Part shown: one piece after another, positions 24,414 through 32,956 of the stretch
How positions within the stretch are numbered: the first letter of the stretch is position 1
Layout: each line of letters begins with the position of its first letter
From: Segetibacter sp.
GTDB lineage: Bacteria > Bacteroidota > Bacteroidia > Chitinophagales > Chitinophagaceae
Length of the DNA: 39,554 nt
NCBI GenBank assembly: GCA_025963675.1
Contig: JAOQAJ010000143.1
Span: 1 to 39,554 of the forward strand
Direction: 5' to 3'
Notes under the pieces: generated by a model
Told to the model about the DNA's origin: nothing
Databases searched by the model: none
Seen by the model: only the letters and a program-made list of their open reading frames with translations
Position numbers and translations under genes: made by a program

Positions 24414-24788
24414 TTAAGAAAGGAAAGTTCGACCTTCCAATTCCCCCAATTTATTTAAAGCGGCAAGGGTACGGGCATCTGAATACGGGACCTGCTTCCA
24501 TCGGCCATTTGTACGGAAAAAAATGTGTACCCGCAATCCATAAAGCTCTCTGAATTCCTGCTCAACTTTACTTATTCCATACCAGGATTTTATTTCGAGA
24601 AAACCCTTGTTATGTTCTTTTCTTATTTCTCCTATTTGTTGATCTGGAGTTATGTGTGGGTTGTTAAAAGGTGAGTCCGTGGCCGCGTATACTGTATCGT
24701 AAAACTCAATTTTTAAAAACTGGAAACACAAGTTAAACTTGTCCTGTACGTCTGCTATTGTTCTAATATCGTTGATAAATAAAATCAT
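24414..24788 (-). CDS. Conserved hypothetical protein
   Basis: 124 residues, cytoplasmic. The pattern VQDKFNLCFQFLKIEFY ... ISKVEQEFRELYGLRVHIFFRTNGRWKQV...TLAALNKLG resembles a small Bacteroidota family often seen near stress or signalling genes (family recall, not verified). There is no catalytic motif I can name. It is divergent from the USP gene at 25434, across 645 bp that contain the long palindrome at 25298. Confidence 0.65.
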   Translation of the reverse strand: MILFINDIRTIADVQDKFNLCFQFLKIEFYDTVYAATDSPFNNPHITPDQQIGEIRKEHNKGFLEIKSWYGISKVEQEFRELYGLRVHIFFRTNGRWKQVPYSDARTLAALNKLGELEGRTFLS

Positions 24789-25297
24789 TGCGCTTAGTTA
24801 TGAAATATAGAAAATATAATAATTATCAAATCTGCTAACTATTGTGACGTATAACTTGCGAGGAAAATTACACTGACTGACAGCTAATAACTTAGAATAT
24901 AACCGCAATATGATTGTAAGGGCTCAATAAGCCTCTTTTTACAAGCTACTTTGTCAAGCAATAGTTTTATTTTCTGCTCGAGCTAAGTTTTAGAGGTAGT
25001 TGTTAGATCAGTTTGAAGAGCGATGTTAATAAATGGAAGGGCGAGATGACTTTTAAACTTTATGCTTTTAGGAAGGAGTAAGGGTACCATATGAATTGAA
25101 ATTTTATGATGGATGTATCACTACCAAATGCCAAACAACGACACTGCTTTAATAGTGATCCCATTTCTAATTAAACTTTAAGAACGATCGATTATAGATA
25201 GCTGGCCTGGCTAAAAAATTTTTCTTGAAAGCGAAAGAGCTATTAAGTAACAAAGTAAGTCTGTTTTCACTCATACTTTAGTGAGTAGGAGAAGACT

Positions 25298-25321
25298 TCT
25301 TTATGATTATAATCATAAAGA
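25298..25321. promoter_or_regulatory. 24-bp perfect palindrome with FNR-like core
   Basis: The core TGAT-TATA-ATCA (25304-25315) is embedded in a palindrome perfect over 24 bases, the longest such site in the window. It lies about 124 bp upstream of the USP start at 25434. The rest of 24789-25433 shows no gene. Confidence 0.6.
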
Positions 25322-25433
25322 TGCATGGTGCAGGTCACAAGAACTCTCCTAACTAAAAATGAACTTTAATTAATAAAAACTTTCAATTAAGTAGAGCAAA
25401 TTTTACCACCCATAATTGCTAAAACTCATTTTT

Positions 25434-26273
25434 ATGAACAAGGTAATTGCTGTCTTTGATGACCGAAAAATTTCAGAAAGTACGTTGGATTATGCTATTT
25501 ACTTAGCTAAGAATTTCAATGCTCATATTGCAGCGACTTTTATTAATGACATAACTTCCCATTCAACAGCAGCCGGCGGTGAAAATGGGTATATTGTTAC
25601 TGACAGACGCGCGATAAATACAATTGTAAAAAGAAAGGATCAGGTAGGCGTCACTTTTAATAAGAGGCTTCAAACCACGTTTGATGCAAAAGGGGTACGT
25701 TATAACATTAACGCAAACAAATCATTTGCCCTTGAATCTTTAATAAACGAAAGCTATTACGCGGATATGATAGTAATAGATGGAAATGAGCAATTTATTC
25801 ACCTTGACTTCTCAAAGCCAGCTCGCTTCCTCAAACATGTTTTATCCGGTGCGCGATGCCCGGTAATGGTTGTTCAGGCAGGATTTAAGCCTATCGAGAA
25901 GTTTGTTTTTGCTTATGACGGCACTCCTTCATCAGTGTATGCGATCAAACAATTCAGTTATCTCTTTCCTTCAATAAGAGAGCAGGAGGTAGAAATACTT
26001 TCGATAAAAGATGATAAGCATACTAACAATTTTCCTGATCAGCATTTTGTGAAGGAGTTGCTTAACCGAAAATACACTTCAGTTATTGAATCAGTCATTA
26101 TAAACAATAATGCAGATGAGGCTTTTGTTGATCGGATGCAGGCAGAAAAGAAGAATTGTATGCTTGTACTTGGAGCATACGAGCGAAGTACTTTTTCAAG
26201 ATGGCTTTATCAAAGTATCGCTGATACTTTGATATCAAAATTAGACATCCCATTATTCATAGCGCATAAATAA
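25434..26273 (+). CDS. Tandem-domain universal stress protein
   Basis: The ORF track begins at a TTG (25416); the ATG at 25434 is preferred because MNKVIAVFDDRKISESTLDY aligns with the start of the USP at 22580. 279 residues with two USP folds; the second opens IEKFVFAYDGTPSSVYAIKQF and ends LVLGAYERSTFSRWLYQSIAD. The ATP-binding glycine motif is absent in both halves. It is a close paralogue of 22580-23419. It stands alone under the 24-bp palindrome. The 26274-26698 gap after it shows no intact gene. Confidence 0.92.
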   Translation: MNKVIAVFDDRKISESTLDYAIYLAKNFNAHIAATFINDITSHSTAAGGENGYIVTDRRAINTIVKRKDQVGVTFNKRLQTTFDAKGVRYNINANKSFALESLINESYYADMIVIDGNEQFIHLDFSKPARFLKHVLSGARCPVMVVQAGFKPIEKFVFAYDGTPSSVYAIKQFSYLFPSIREQEVEILSIKDDKHTNNFPDQHFVKELLNRKYTSVIESVIINNNADEAFVDRMQAEKKNCMLVLGAYERSTFSRWLYQSIADTLISKLDIPLFIAHK

Positions 26274-26698
26274 AAGTCATAACACCAGCTCAAATTATAA
26301 TAACATATTTTATTTCAAACCTGATTGCAATTTTCTTTTTTTCATCAGCCTGAAATGGAAAAAAGCGGGTTATGTGTTATACGCTGCTTTATCTTTGGCT
26401 TCCTATTCTACACATCTGCACCCTACACTTTTAATTATTATTCTTCCCTGCTTTTTTGGCTATTCCGGAATTAGAGTTTGTTGATAATACAAAGGATCTA
26501 CTTCTGGTCATTATTGTTTTTATTTGAATTAATATATCGCGAACTATTGATTGCTATTGCTTTTTTTTAGATGTAACACCTCCGATGCTTTTTTCAGATA
26601 TGAGCTTGCAGTTTTGTCGTTAGTAATATAAGGAATTTTATATAGATCATTAAAGGTTTTCATTTGATTTGTGTATATTCAATACTTAATCACATCCG

Positions 26699-28399
26699 TT
26701 GAAAACGATACTCGCCGGAAAAGAACTTGCATTTTCATTTCTACCAGGCGGAGGTGAAATGGGCGAACGCATTAGAAACTTCGATTGGAACTATACCTCA
26801 GTTGGAAGCCCTGAACATTGGCCACAAAGCCTGCGCACTACCCTTAGTATTATTTTGAACACCAGGTCTCCCATGTTTCTGTGGTGGGGCAAAGACTTGA
26901 TTCAATTCTACAACGATGCTTATCGTCCAAGCCTTGGCAATAACGGAAAACATCCGTACGCATTAGGACAAAGCGGAGAAGATTGTTGGCCTGAAATATG
27001 GACTATTATCAAACCACTTATCGACCAGGTATTGGCCGGTGGAGAAGCGACATGGAGCGAAGACCAGCTCATTCCTATTTACCGCAACGGAAAGATGGAA
27101 GATGTTTACTGGACTTTTGGTTACAGTGCCGTTATTGACGAAAACGGGAAAGTAGGCGGCGTGCTGGTAGTATGTAGTGAGACAACGGCAAAGGTTAAAA
27201 ATTTTCAGGCTTTGCAATCTAAAGAAGAAACCCTTCAAAATATATTTAGCCAGGCACCTGTAGCAATTGCTATTTTCCGCGGACCATCATTTATAATTGA
27301 CTTCGCGAATGAAAAAGTGCTTGAATATTGGGCCCGCACTTATGAAGAGGTTATTAATAAACCACTTTTTGAAGCTCTACCGGAAGCGGCAGGTCAAGGT
27401 TTTGAAGAACTGCTGACACATGTTATGGCTACCGGTGAAAAATATATTGCTAAAGAACACTCTATAAATCTTAACCGAAACGGAAAACTCGAAAAAACCT
27501 ATATCAACTTTTTATACGAACCTTATTATAATTTACATGGCACAGTAAGGGGAGTACTTGTTGTAGCAAATGAGATTACAGATACTGTATCGTCAAGAAA
27601 AGCGCTCGAAGAAAATGCAGACCAGTTGGAAAGAAGTGTACGGGAAAGAACAACGGAATTGAGAAAAGCGAATGTAGAACTGGAAAAAACAAACAACCAG
27701 CTAAAAGAATTTGCTTATGCTGCTTCACACGATTTGCAGGAGCCGCTTAGAAAGATTACGACATTTATCAACATGATTACCGAGGTTGAGAAAGGTGATT
27801 TAACTGATAAAAGTAAGATCATTTTTAAAAAGGTTATCAGTGCGTCAGAAAGAATGAACCTTTTAATCGGCGATTTATTCGTTCTTTCGCAAATCTCGAA
27901 TTATGATCACTCAATCGAAGAAATAGATTTGAATGTTGTTCTCGAAAGAGTTACTGAAGAATTAAGTATGGAAATTGAGCAGTCGGGGGCTATTATTCAT
28001 AAAGATAATTTTTCAGCTATCCGGGGCATAACAAGACAAATGCAACAGCTATTTCAAAACTTAATCAGCAACGCAATAAAATACTCCAAAAAAGAAGAAG
28101 CACCTGTAATTTATATAAAACAGGGCTCTGTTAAAACCAATGATCAGCCTTTCGATGATCTCGAGCCATTCACGACTTATAATAAAATATCTTTTTTAGA
28201 CAATGGTATTGGTTTTAGCCAGGAATATTCGCAAAAGATCTTTCAAATGTTTTATCGATTGCATGGAAAATCAGAGTATTCAGGGACGGGTATTGGTTTG
28301 GCTATTTGTAAAAGAATTGCAGAAAATCACAAGGGAATAATAAAAGTAGAAAGTGAGGAAGGAATAGGATCCCGGTTCGATGTTTATTTAAAATACTAA
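26699..28399 (+). CDS. Double-PAS sensor histidine kinase
   Basis: 566 residues from a TTG; an in-frame TAA just upstream rules out an earlier start, and FLPGGGEMGERIR, which precedes the next ATG (26759), is a conserved part of this family, so TTG is likely. Residues about 20-165 form a PAS-like sensor (GSPEHWPQSLRTTL, MFLWWGKDLIQFYNDAY). Residues about 180-300 are a second PAS. A coiled coil (about 300-335) leads to HisKA with His344 in ASHDLQEPLRK, then HATPase_c with NAIKYSK, DNGIGFS and GTGIGLAI. There is no membrane segment. It converges on the receiver gene at 28653, a likely partner because kinases of this type often pair with Rcp1-like receivers. Confidence 0.93.
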   Translation: MKTILAGKELAFSFLPGGGEMGERIRNFDWNYTSVGSPEHWPQSLRTTLSIILNTRSPMFLWWGKDLIQFYNDAYRPSLGNNGKHPYALGQSGEDCWPEIWTIIKPLIDQVLAGGEATWSEDQLIPIYRNGKMEDVYWTFGYSAVIDENGKVGGVLVVCSETTAKVKNFQALQSKEETLQNIFSQAPVAIAIFRGPSFIIDFANEKVLEYWARTYEEVINKPLFEALPEAAGQGFEELLTHVMATGEKYIAKEHSINLNRNGKLEKTYINFLYEPYYNLHGTVRGVLVVANEITDTVSSRKALEENADQLERSVRERTTELRKANVELEKTNNQLKEFAYAASHDLQEPLRKITTFINMITEVEKGDLTDKSKIIFKKVISASERMNLLIGDLFVLSQISNYDHSIEEIDLNVVLERVTEELSMEIEQSGAIIHKDNFSAIRGITRQMQQLFQNLISNAIKYSKKEEAPVIYIKQGSVKTNDQPFDDLEPFTTYNKISFLDNGIGFSQEYSQKIFQMFYRLHGKSEYSGTGIGLAICKRIAENHKGIIKVESEEGIGSRFDVYLKY

Positions 28400-28652
28400 G
28401 AAGCTGTCTGGTTTTTTTTGTTACCAGCGGAAGTAATTCTATTGAGCTTGCTTGCGATGAATCGGAATGTTTATCTTCAAATCTTCAGGCAACTTCTAAA
28501 CCGTGATCCAAATACTTTTCTAAAAAAAGAGACAACTTCTAAAAGAAGGGTTCTTTTTTCTTTGATCACCTTTACTATTACTATTTTCAGCCTTACCCTA
28601 AACAGCATGCATCAATTAAAGCCGCAGTAAGGAATGCCTAATTATAATTTTA

Positions 28653-29057
28653 CTACTCTTTAATGTTTAGCTGGCCATTGCAAAGTTTTTGCACAATAAT
28701 CTTCAACTCCTTAAACGACTTTGGTTTTACAAAGTAGTAGTTTGCTCCGTTACCTAAACAATAATCAATATCAGCTTTATTACCGGAAGTAGATAATATT
28801 ACAATCGGTACTCCGTTGTATTTATTCTCCTTTCTAATTTCGTTTAAACATTCTTTGCCCGTTTTACGTGGCATATTTAAATCAAGAAAGATAGCATCTG
28901 CTGTAGAAATTTTATTTAAGAGACTTATCAATTTCACTCCATCGGTAGCGACGGTTATTTTAATATCCGGACAAATTTCATCGACGGCAGATTGAAACAT
29001 TTCTACATCATCCGCATCATCGTCCGCCAGGAGAATATGTTTAATAGGGAAGGGCAT
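28653..29057 (-). CDS. Rcp1-type single-domain response regulator
   Basis: 134 residues, receiver only: LLADDDADD, phospho-acceptor in IFLDLNMPRKTGKE, STSG and VKPKS. The sequence is closer to the Rcp1/CheY-like group than to the other three receivers here. It converges on the PAS kinase gene at 26699. No output domain. Confidence 0.93.
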   Translation of the reverse strand: MPFPIKHILLADDDADDVEMFQSAVDEICPDIKITVATDGVKLISLLNKISTADAIFLDLNMPRKTGKECLNEIRKENKYNGVPIVILSTSGNKADIDYCLGNGANYYFVKPKSFKELKIIVQKLCNGQLNIKE

Positions 29058-29202
29058 AAAAACTATTAATGCTGTCCAATAAAAGACAACCGCCCTATAA
29101 TATTACAGCTTATAAAATGAAATATGAGACTTATTTATATTACCACGATACGCGTTTAAACATATTCGAAGAGATGTGAATATTAAAAGGTACCTTAAGT
29201 TG

Positions 29203-29484
29203 ATGAAAGAATATTTTGTCGCAACAATAAAAGGGAGATTGTTCGAAATTAAGAGGATTTCAACTTCAAATTTCGGTACGTGGTATAGTATATCAGTTAT
29301 CCTGGATGAAGAGGTAGTACAATATAATATGAGTAACACTTCCGGAGGCTTATGGAAAATTATAACACAGCGACTTCCGTCAGTAATCTATATTTTCGAA
29401 CGTGAGTTGTGTGATTTAATAGAAAAGAATGAGAAGAATGAAAAGCACACAGGCTACCATCCGAGGTTTGGATTGGCGATATAA
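29203..29484 (+). CDS. Small conserved hypothetical protein
   Basis: About 93 residues from the ATG at 29203; the track's GTG at 29176 is less likely. MKEYFVATIKGRLFEIKRIS, then GGLWKIITQRLPSVIYIFERELCDLIEKNEK, resembles small Bacteroidota proteins with a beta-rich N-terminus and a C-terminal helix (family recall, not verified). No function known to me. Confidence 0.6.
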   Translation: MKEYFVATIKGRLFEIKRISTSNFGTWYSISVILDEEVVQYNMSNTSGGLWKIITQRLPSVIYIFERELCDLIEKNEKNEKHTGYHPRFGLAI

Positions 29485-29586
29485 GTGGATGAGAGGAGGA
29501 TAGAGTCGAATAAAACCAGGTTACATAACTAAAATGTTTTTAGTAATATTTAGGTAAAGTATAGAAGTCTCTACTCTATGTGCATT

Positions 29587-29724
29587 TTAAAATCCCCCCT
29601 TCTTTTGTACAAATTTCCTGGTTGGCCTATCGTTAACCTTACCCCCACTACTCTTCATGCTCCCGAATGACGATGAAGGCCGAATAGGTTTCCTGAAGTC
29701 CTCTCTATTTCGAAATCTTGCCAT
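29587..29724 (-). CDS. Possible 45-residue basic protein
   Basis: Too short for the ORF track. The ATG at 29724 reads MARFRNREDFRKPIRPSSSF and ends RKFVQKKGGF, strongly basic and Arg/Ser/Gly-rich like low-complexity RNA-binding tails. There is no clear ribosome site. It lies in an otherwise empty 29485-29850 gap. Confidence 0.35.
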   Translation of the reverse strand: MARFRNREDFRKPIRPSSSFGSMKSSGGKVNDRPTRKFVQKKGGF

Positions 29725-29850
29725 TTACCGGCTTTGGTTCATTGGTACTCGATACCAATCATTCTATTTAAATTCATAAAAAACCGGCATTCATTTTATT
29801 AAAAAGTGTTACAGATGTTATTAACCTACCTTTAATAATTATCTATACAA

Positions 29851-31311
29851 ATGTCTTTATCGGTTACCCGTCTCAACGTTAGGCTCAATCCAGACTATAA
29901 AAAAGTTATTCCCAGGTTTTTTAATACCGGTGATGCTCGTTCCCAAATTCTTATTAACCGGATATTGGAGATGCAGGAGAATGAGGCAACTACTTTATTA
30001 CACCAGGTTTTTTACGAGTTCTCAATAAGCTATAAGAATATTGACGAAATATTTATAAAGCATTTTAAACAAATAAGACACCTGTTAAAAGAGGAAGAGC
30101 AGCTCACCTTATCTGAAGATAAAAAACTGCTTATTGGTGCCTATTTTACAATGGAGTATTCTATCGAAGCAGCCGCTTTGTTTAATCCTTCCATAGTAGA
30201 AGATCCGGACCAGCGTGGTGCAGGTATCGGGCAAAAAAAAGTGATTGTAAGTTTCAGGGCAACTGGTGAAAGTCATATTTCCTCTATTGTTTTTAGACAA
30301 GGGTTATTGGATGAAGATGCCGTAATTCATTTTGAAACATCAGGAAAGTTTATCAGGGAGGGGCTTGTAACACAACAAAAAAAAGACAACAAAGCAGACT
30401 TCAAAGATCTGTTAGGACAAATGGTATTGCCGAAGGGTTTATATGCAATTATCGTAGATCAGTTAAAAGAGGAGTTTTCTTATAAAGAAATCGAGTCGGT
30501 TTTAAAAAATGCATTGCTTAGCGTGGAGTCACCAACTGAGAAAAAGAAGATCAAGATCGACATTCTCCGTATGGCGAATACAAATTACGAGTTGCACTTC
30601 CCCGTTGACTCGCTTTTATCAGAGCGGGTTATTTTTCCGGTAACGAGAGCTGAGAAAAATGGAATAGAGGATGCGAGATTTGTACAATTTGCAGAAGACG
30701 ATGGTTCGCTCACCTATTACGCAACATATACCGCTTATGATGGTTCTTTTATTTTACCTCAATTAATAACAACCACCGATTTTCTCCACTTTAAAATTGC
30801 TCCCCTTCACGGCAAAGCTGCTGTCAATAAAAACCTTGCTTTATTCCCCCGCAAGATCAATGGGCAATATGCAATGCTCTCACGCATAGACAACATCAAT
30901 AACTATATCATGTTTTCTGATGATATTTTTGTATGGGAAGAAGCCACATTGTTGCAACGGCCAAAATATCCGTGGGAATTTATACAAATAGGCAATGCAG
31001 GTTCACCGATTGAAACAAGCAAGGGGTGGCTGGTTATAACTCATGGAGTAGGTGCGATGCGTAAATATTGTTTAGGTGCAAGTTTGTTTGACCTAAACAA
31101 TCCTACTATAGAATTGGGACGTTTGAAAGAACCATTATTGGTACCTAATGAAGATGAGAGAGATGGTTATGTGCCCAATGTGGTTTATTCCTGTGGTTCA
31201 ATTATTCATGCGGATAGGTTATTCATCCCTTATGCAGTTTCTGATCATGCTTCATCCTTTGCAACTGTTCCGCTTCAGGAATTGTTGGATGAGATAATGA
31301 GGAAAAGTTAA
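29851..31311 (+). CDS. GH130-type beta-mannoside phosphorylase-like enzyme
   Basis: 486 residues, no signal peptide, so cytoplasmic. An N-terminal alpha-rich segment (about 1-100) precedes MEYSIEAAALFNPSIV and FRATGESHISSIVFRQG. The GH130 core follows, with GIEDARF at about 271-277 carrying the Asp expected as general acid, then YATYTAYDG, KNLALFPRKING, SRIDN and TPIETSKGWLVITHG-like segments. GH130 enzymes phosphorolyse beta-mannosides, usually manno-oligosaccharides or mannosyl-glucose. The long N-terminus marks a subfamily larger than the roughly 350-residue biochemically known members. It faces the GT4 group at 31937-35567, suggesting a synthesis/phosphorolysis pair. Exact linkage cannot be read from sequence. 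Confidence 0.85.
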   Translation: MSLSVTRLNVRLNPDYKKVIPRFFNTGDARSQILINRILEMQENEATTLLHQVFYEFSISYKNIDEIFIKHFKQIRHLLKEEEQLTLSEDKKLLIGAYFTMEYSIEAAALFNPSIVEDPDQRGAGIGQKKVIVSFRATGESHISSIVFRQGLLDEDAVIHFETSGKFIREGLVTQQKKDNKADFKDLLGQMVLPKGLYAIIVDQLKEEFSYKEIESVLKNALLSVESPTEKKKIKIDILRMANTNYELHFPVDSLLSERVIFPVTRAEKNGIEDARFVQFAEDDGSLTYYATYTAYDGSFILPQLITTTDFLHFKIAPLHGKAAVNKNLALFPRKINGQYAMLSRIDNINNYIMFSDDIFVWEEATLLQRPKYPWEFIQIGNAGSPIETSKGWLVITHGVGAMRKYCLGASLFDLNNPTIELGRLKEPLLVPNEDERDGYVPNVVYSCGSIIHADRLFIPYAVSDHASSFATVPLQELLDEIMRKS

Positions 31312-31348
31312 AGCAGGCAGAGGTCTTGTTCTGGTAGATCCAGGGAGA

Positions 31349-31774
31349 TTATTCATATTCACTTGGCGCTATACATTCCTGCCAATACTCAATTATTTTT
31401 TTAATTGTGCGTTCTAAATGGTCTGTTGTGTTAGGCTTAATAAAAAACCCTTGTACAGACATAGCATAAGCATCTATAACCGATTTTTTATTAGCGCCAG
31501 TTGTAAAAAACAGGTAAGGGATACACTTTGTTTGTAATAGTTCATTGGTAAATACTTTGCTCCTTAGTTCAAATCCATTCATCTTTGGCATATTGATATC
31601 GGAGAGAATAAGAAAAGGTTTTACATCTGTTCTATTTATAAATTCAAGCGCTTCATTGCCGTCGATAAAATAGACCACTTCATTTTCGTAACGCAGCTTT
31701 TTAAATATTTCTACTAACATTTCCTGGTCATCTAAATCATCTTCTATCACTATAATTGGTCCTGACTTATTCAT
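31349..31774 (-). CDS. Single-domain response regulator (receiver only)
   Basis: 141 residues: IVIEDDLDDQ, phospho-acceptor in ILSDINMPKMNG, FFTTG and FFIKPNT. It is the closest relative, by eye, of the receiver at 11617. It converges on the GH130 gene with only 37 bp between. No output domain and no adjacent kinase. Confidence 0.92.
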   Translation of the reverse strand: MNKSGPIIVIEDDLDDQEMLVEIFKKLRYENEVVYFIDGNEALEFINRTDVKPFLILSDINMPKMNGFELRSKVFTNELLQTKCIPYLFFTTGANKKSVIDAYAMSVQGFFIKPNTTDHLERTIKKIIEYWQECIAPSEYE

Positions 31775-31936
31775 AAAATAATTAATTAATAATCTTCTTT
31801 ATCATATTCACAACGAGCACTTTTATGTTGTTGAATTTGATAACAATAGTTGTCGAAATTCCTTAGAAGCTCCTTTAGCTTATAAGTTATCTAATAGTCG
31901 GCTAAGTGTATTACCTGGTTGAAAAAAACAGTTCAA

Positions 31937-32956
31937 TTAAATACTGTTCGATTTCCTAACTACCTGCTCATACAATTTAAGATAGTTTAACGCCATCACC
32001 TCACTGCTAAATTTTTCCATAGCATGCGCACGGCATTCACACCTTTTTATAGAAGCTATCTTTTCAACTGCAAGAATTGCTTCTTCAATAGTATTCACTA
32101 AAAACCCGGTTTTGCCATCAACAATCAATTCTTTCATCGAGCCCCTGTTGAAGGCGATTACAGGTGTTCCACACATCATCGCTTCTGCTACGCTTAGCCC
32201 GAATGGTTCTTCAAAACTAATGGGATGTAGTAGTGCAATTGCATCTCCCAGTAATTGGCTGCGTTGTTCAGGTCCTGCATTACCCATATAGATGACAGAG
32301 GATTCGTTTAGATAAGGAGCAACTTTTTCATCGAAGTAGGATTGCTCTTGTATAAGACCGCAAAGGATAAGTTTTCTATTTGATTGAATCGCTATCTGAA
32401 TAGCTTCATAAGCTCCTTTATGTGGATGAATTCTGCCAAAATATAACAGGTAATCACCCTTTCCCTGCCCGAATTCAAACTGTTGCTCGTCTAAGCCATT
32501 GTAAACAGTATCAAGGTATTTTAGATCAGGATGCCTGTCGCTATTGCTGATAGAAACATACGAAGTGTGTGGGTTATATTTTTTATAAACGGGAACAATT
32601 TGTGGTGATGAAAAACCATGTATCGTTGTTATGACGGGAGTACGGATTAAACCTGAATAAGTAAGGGGAAGAAAATCGAAGTGATTGTGAATGATATCAA
32701 ACTTTTGAGCCTGTTCCATTATATTGGAGATATGCAGGCATTCAATAACTTTCGCATCCCCCGGAAATTCTCCTAGTGGCTTTTCCCTTATAGATTTCAG
32801 TTTAGCCGTAGTGATAGAATCTCCTGTTGCAAACAACGTTACATCTAACCCTTGCTTTACCAATCCTTCTGTTAATACAGAAGCTACCTGTTCCCACGGA
32901 CCATAATTGCGCGGCGGAGTGCGCCAGGTAACAGGAGCTAAAATGGCTACTCTCAT
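31937..32956 (-). CDS. GT4-family glycosyltransferase
   Basis: 339 residues from the ATG at 32956, which overlaps the upstream stop as ATGA; the track's start at 32995 adds a non-family leader. MRVAILAPVTWRTPPRNYGPWEQV is the N-terminal nucleotide-sugar-fold opening, HNHFDFLPL lies in the acceptor-side loop, YFGRIHPHKGAYEAIQIA is the linker/donor motif and EEPFGLSVAEAMMCGTPVIAFNRGSMKELI is the GT4 E-x7-E donor-binding motif. Cytoplasmic. It is translationally coupled to the alpha/alpha-barrel gene and faces the GH130 gene. Confidence 0.92.
   Translation of the reverse strand: MRVAILAPVTWRTPPRNYGPWEQVASVLTEGLVKQGLDVTLFATGDSITTAKLKSIREKPLGEFPGDAKVIECLHISNIMEQAQKFDIIHNHFDFLPLTYSGLIRTPVITTIHGFSSPQIVPVYKKYNPHTSYVSISNSDRHPDLKYLDTVYNGLDEQQFEFGQGKGDYLLYFGRIHPHKGAYEAIQIAIQSNRKLILCGLIQEQSYFDEKVAPYLNESSVIYMGNAGPEQRSQLLGDAIALLHPISFEEPFGLSVAEAMMCGTPVIAFNRGSMKELIVDGKTGFLVNTIEEAILAVEKIASIKRCECRAHAMEKFSSEVMALNYLKLYEQVVRKSNSI

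Noticed and set aside
26340-26560. Hydrophobic frame fragments after the USP gene
   Set aside because: They could be a decayed membrane or sensor domain, but stops in all frames and no clear motif prevented a call.
28418-28630. 70-codon plus-strand ORF after the histidine kinase
   Set aside because: No conserved look or start context; it lies in the convergent gap before the receiver gene.
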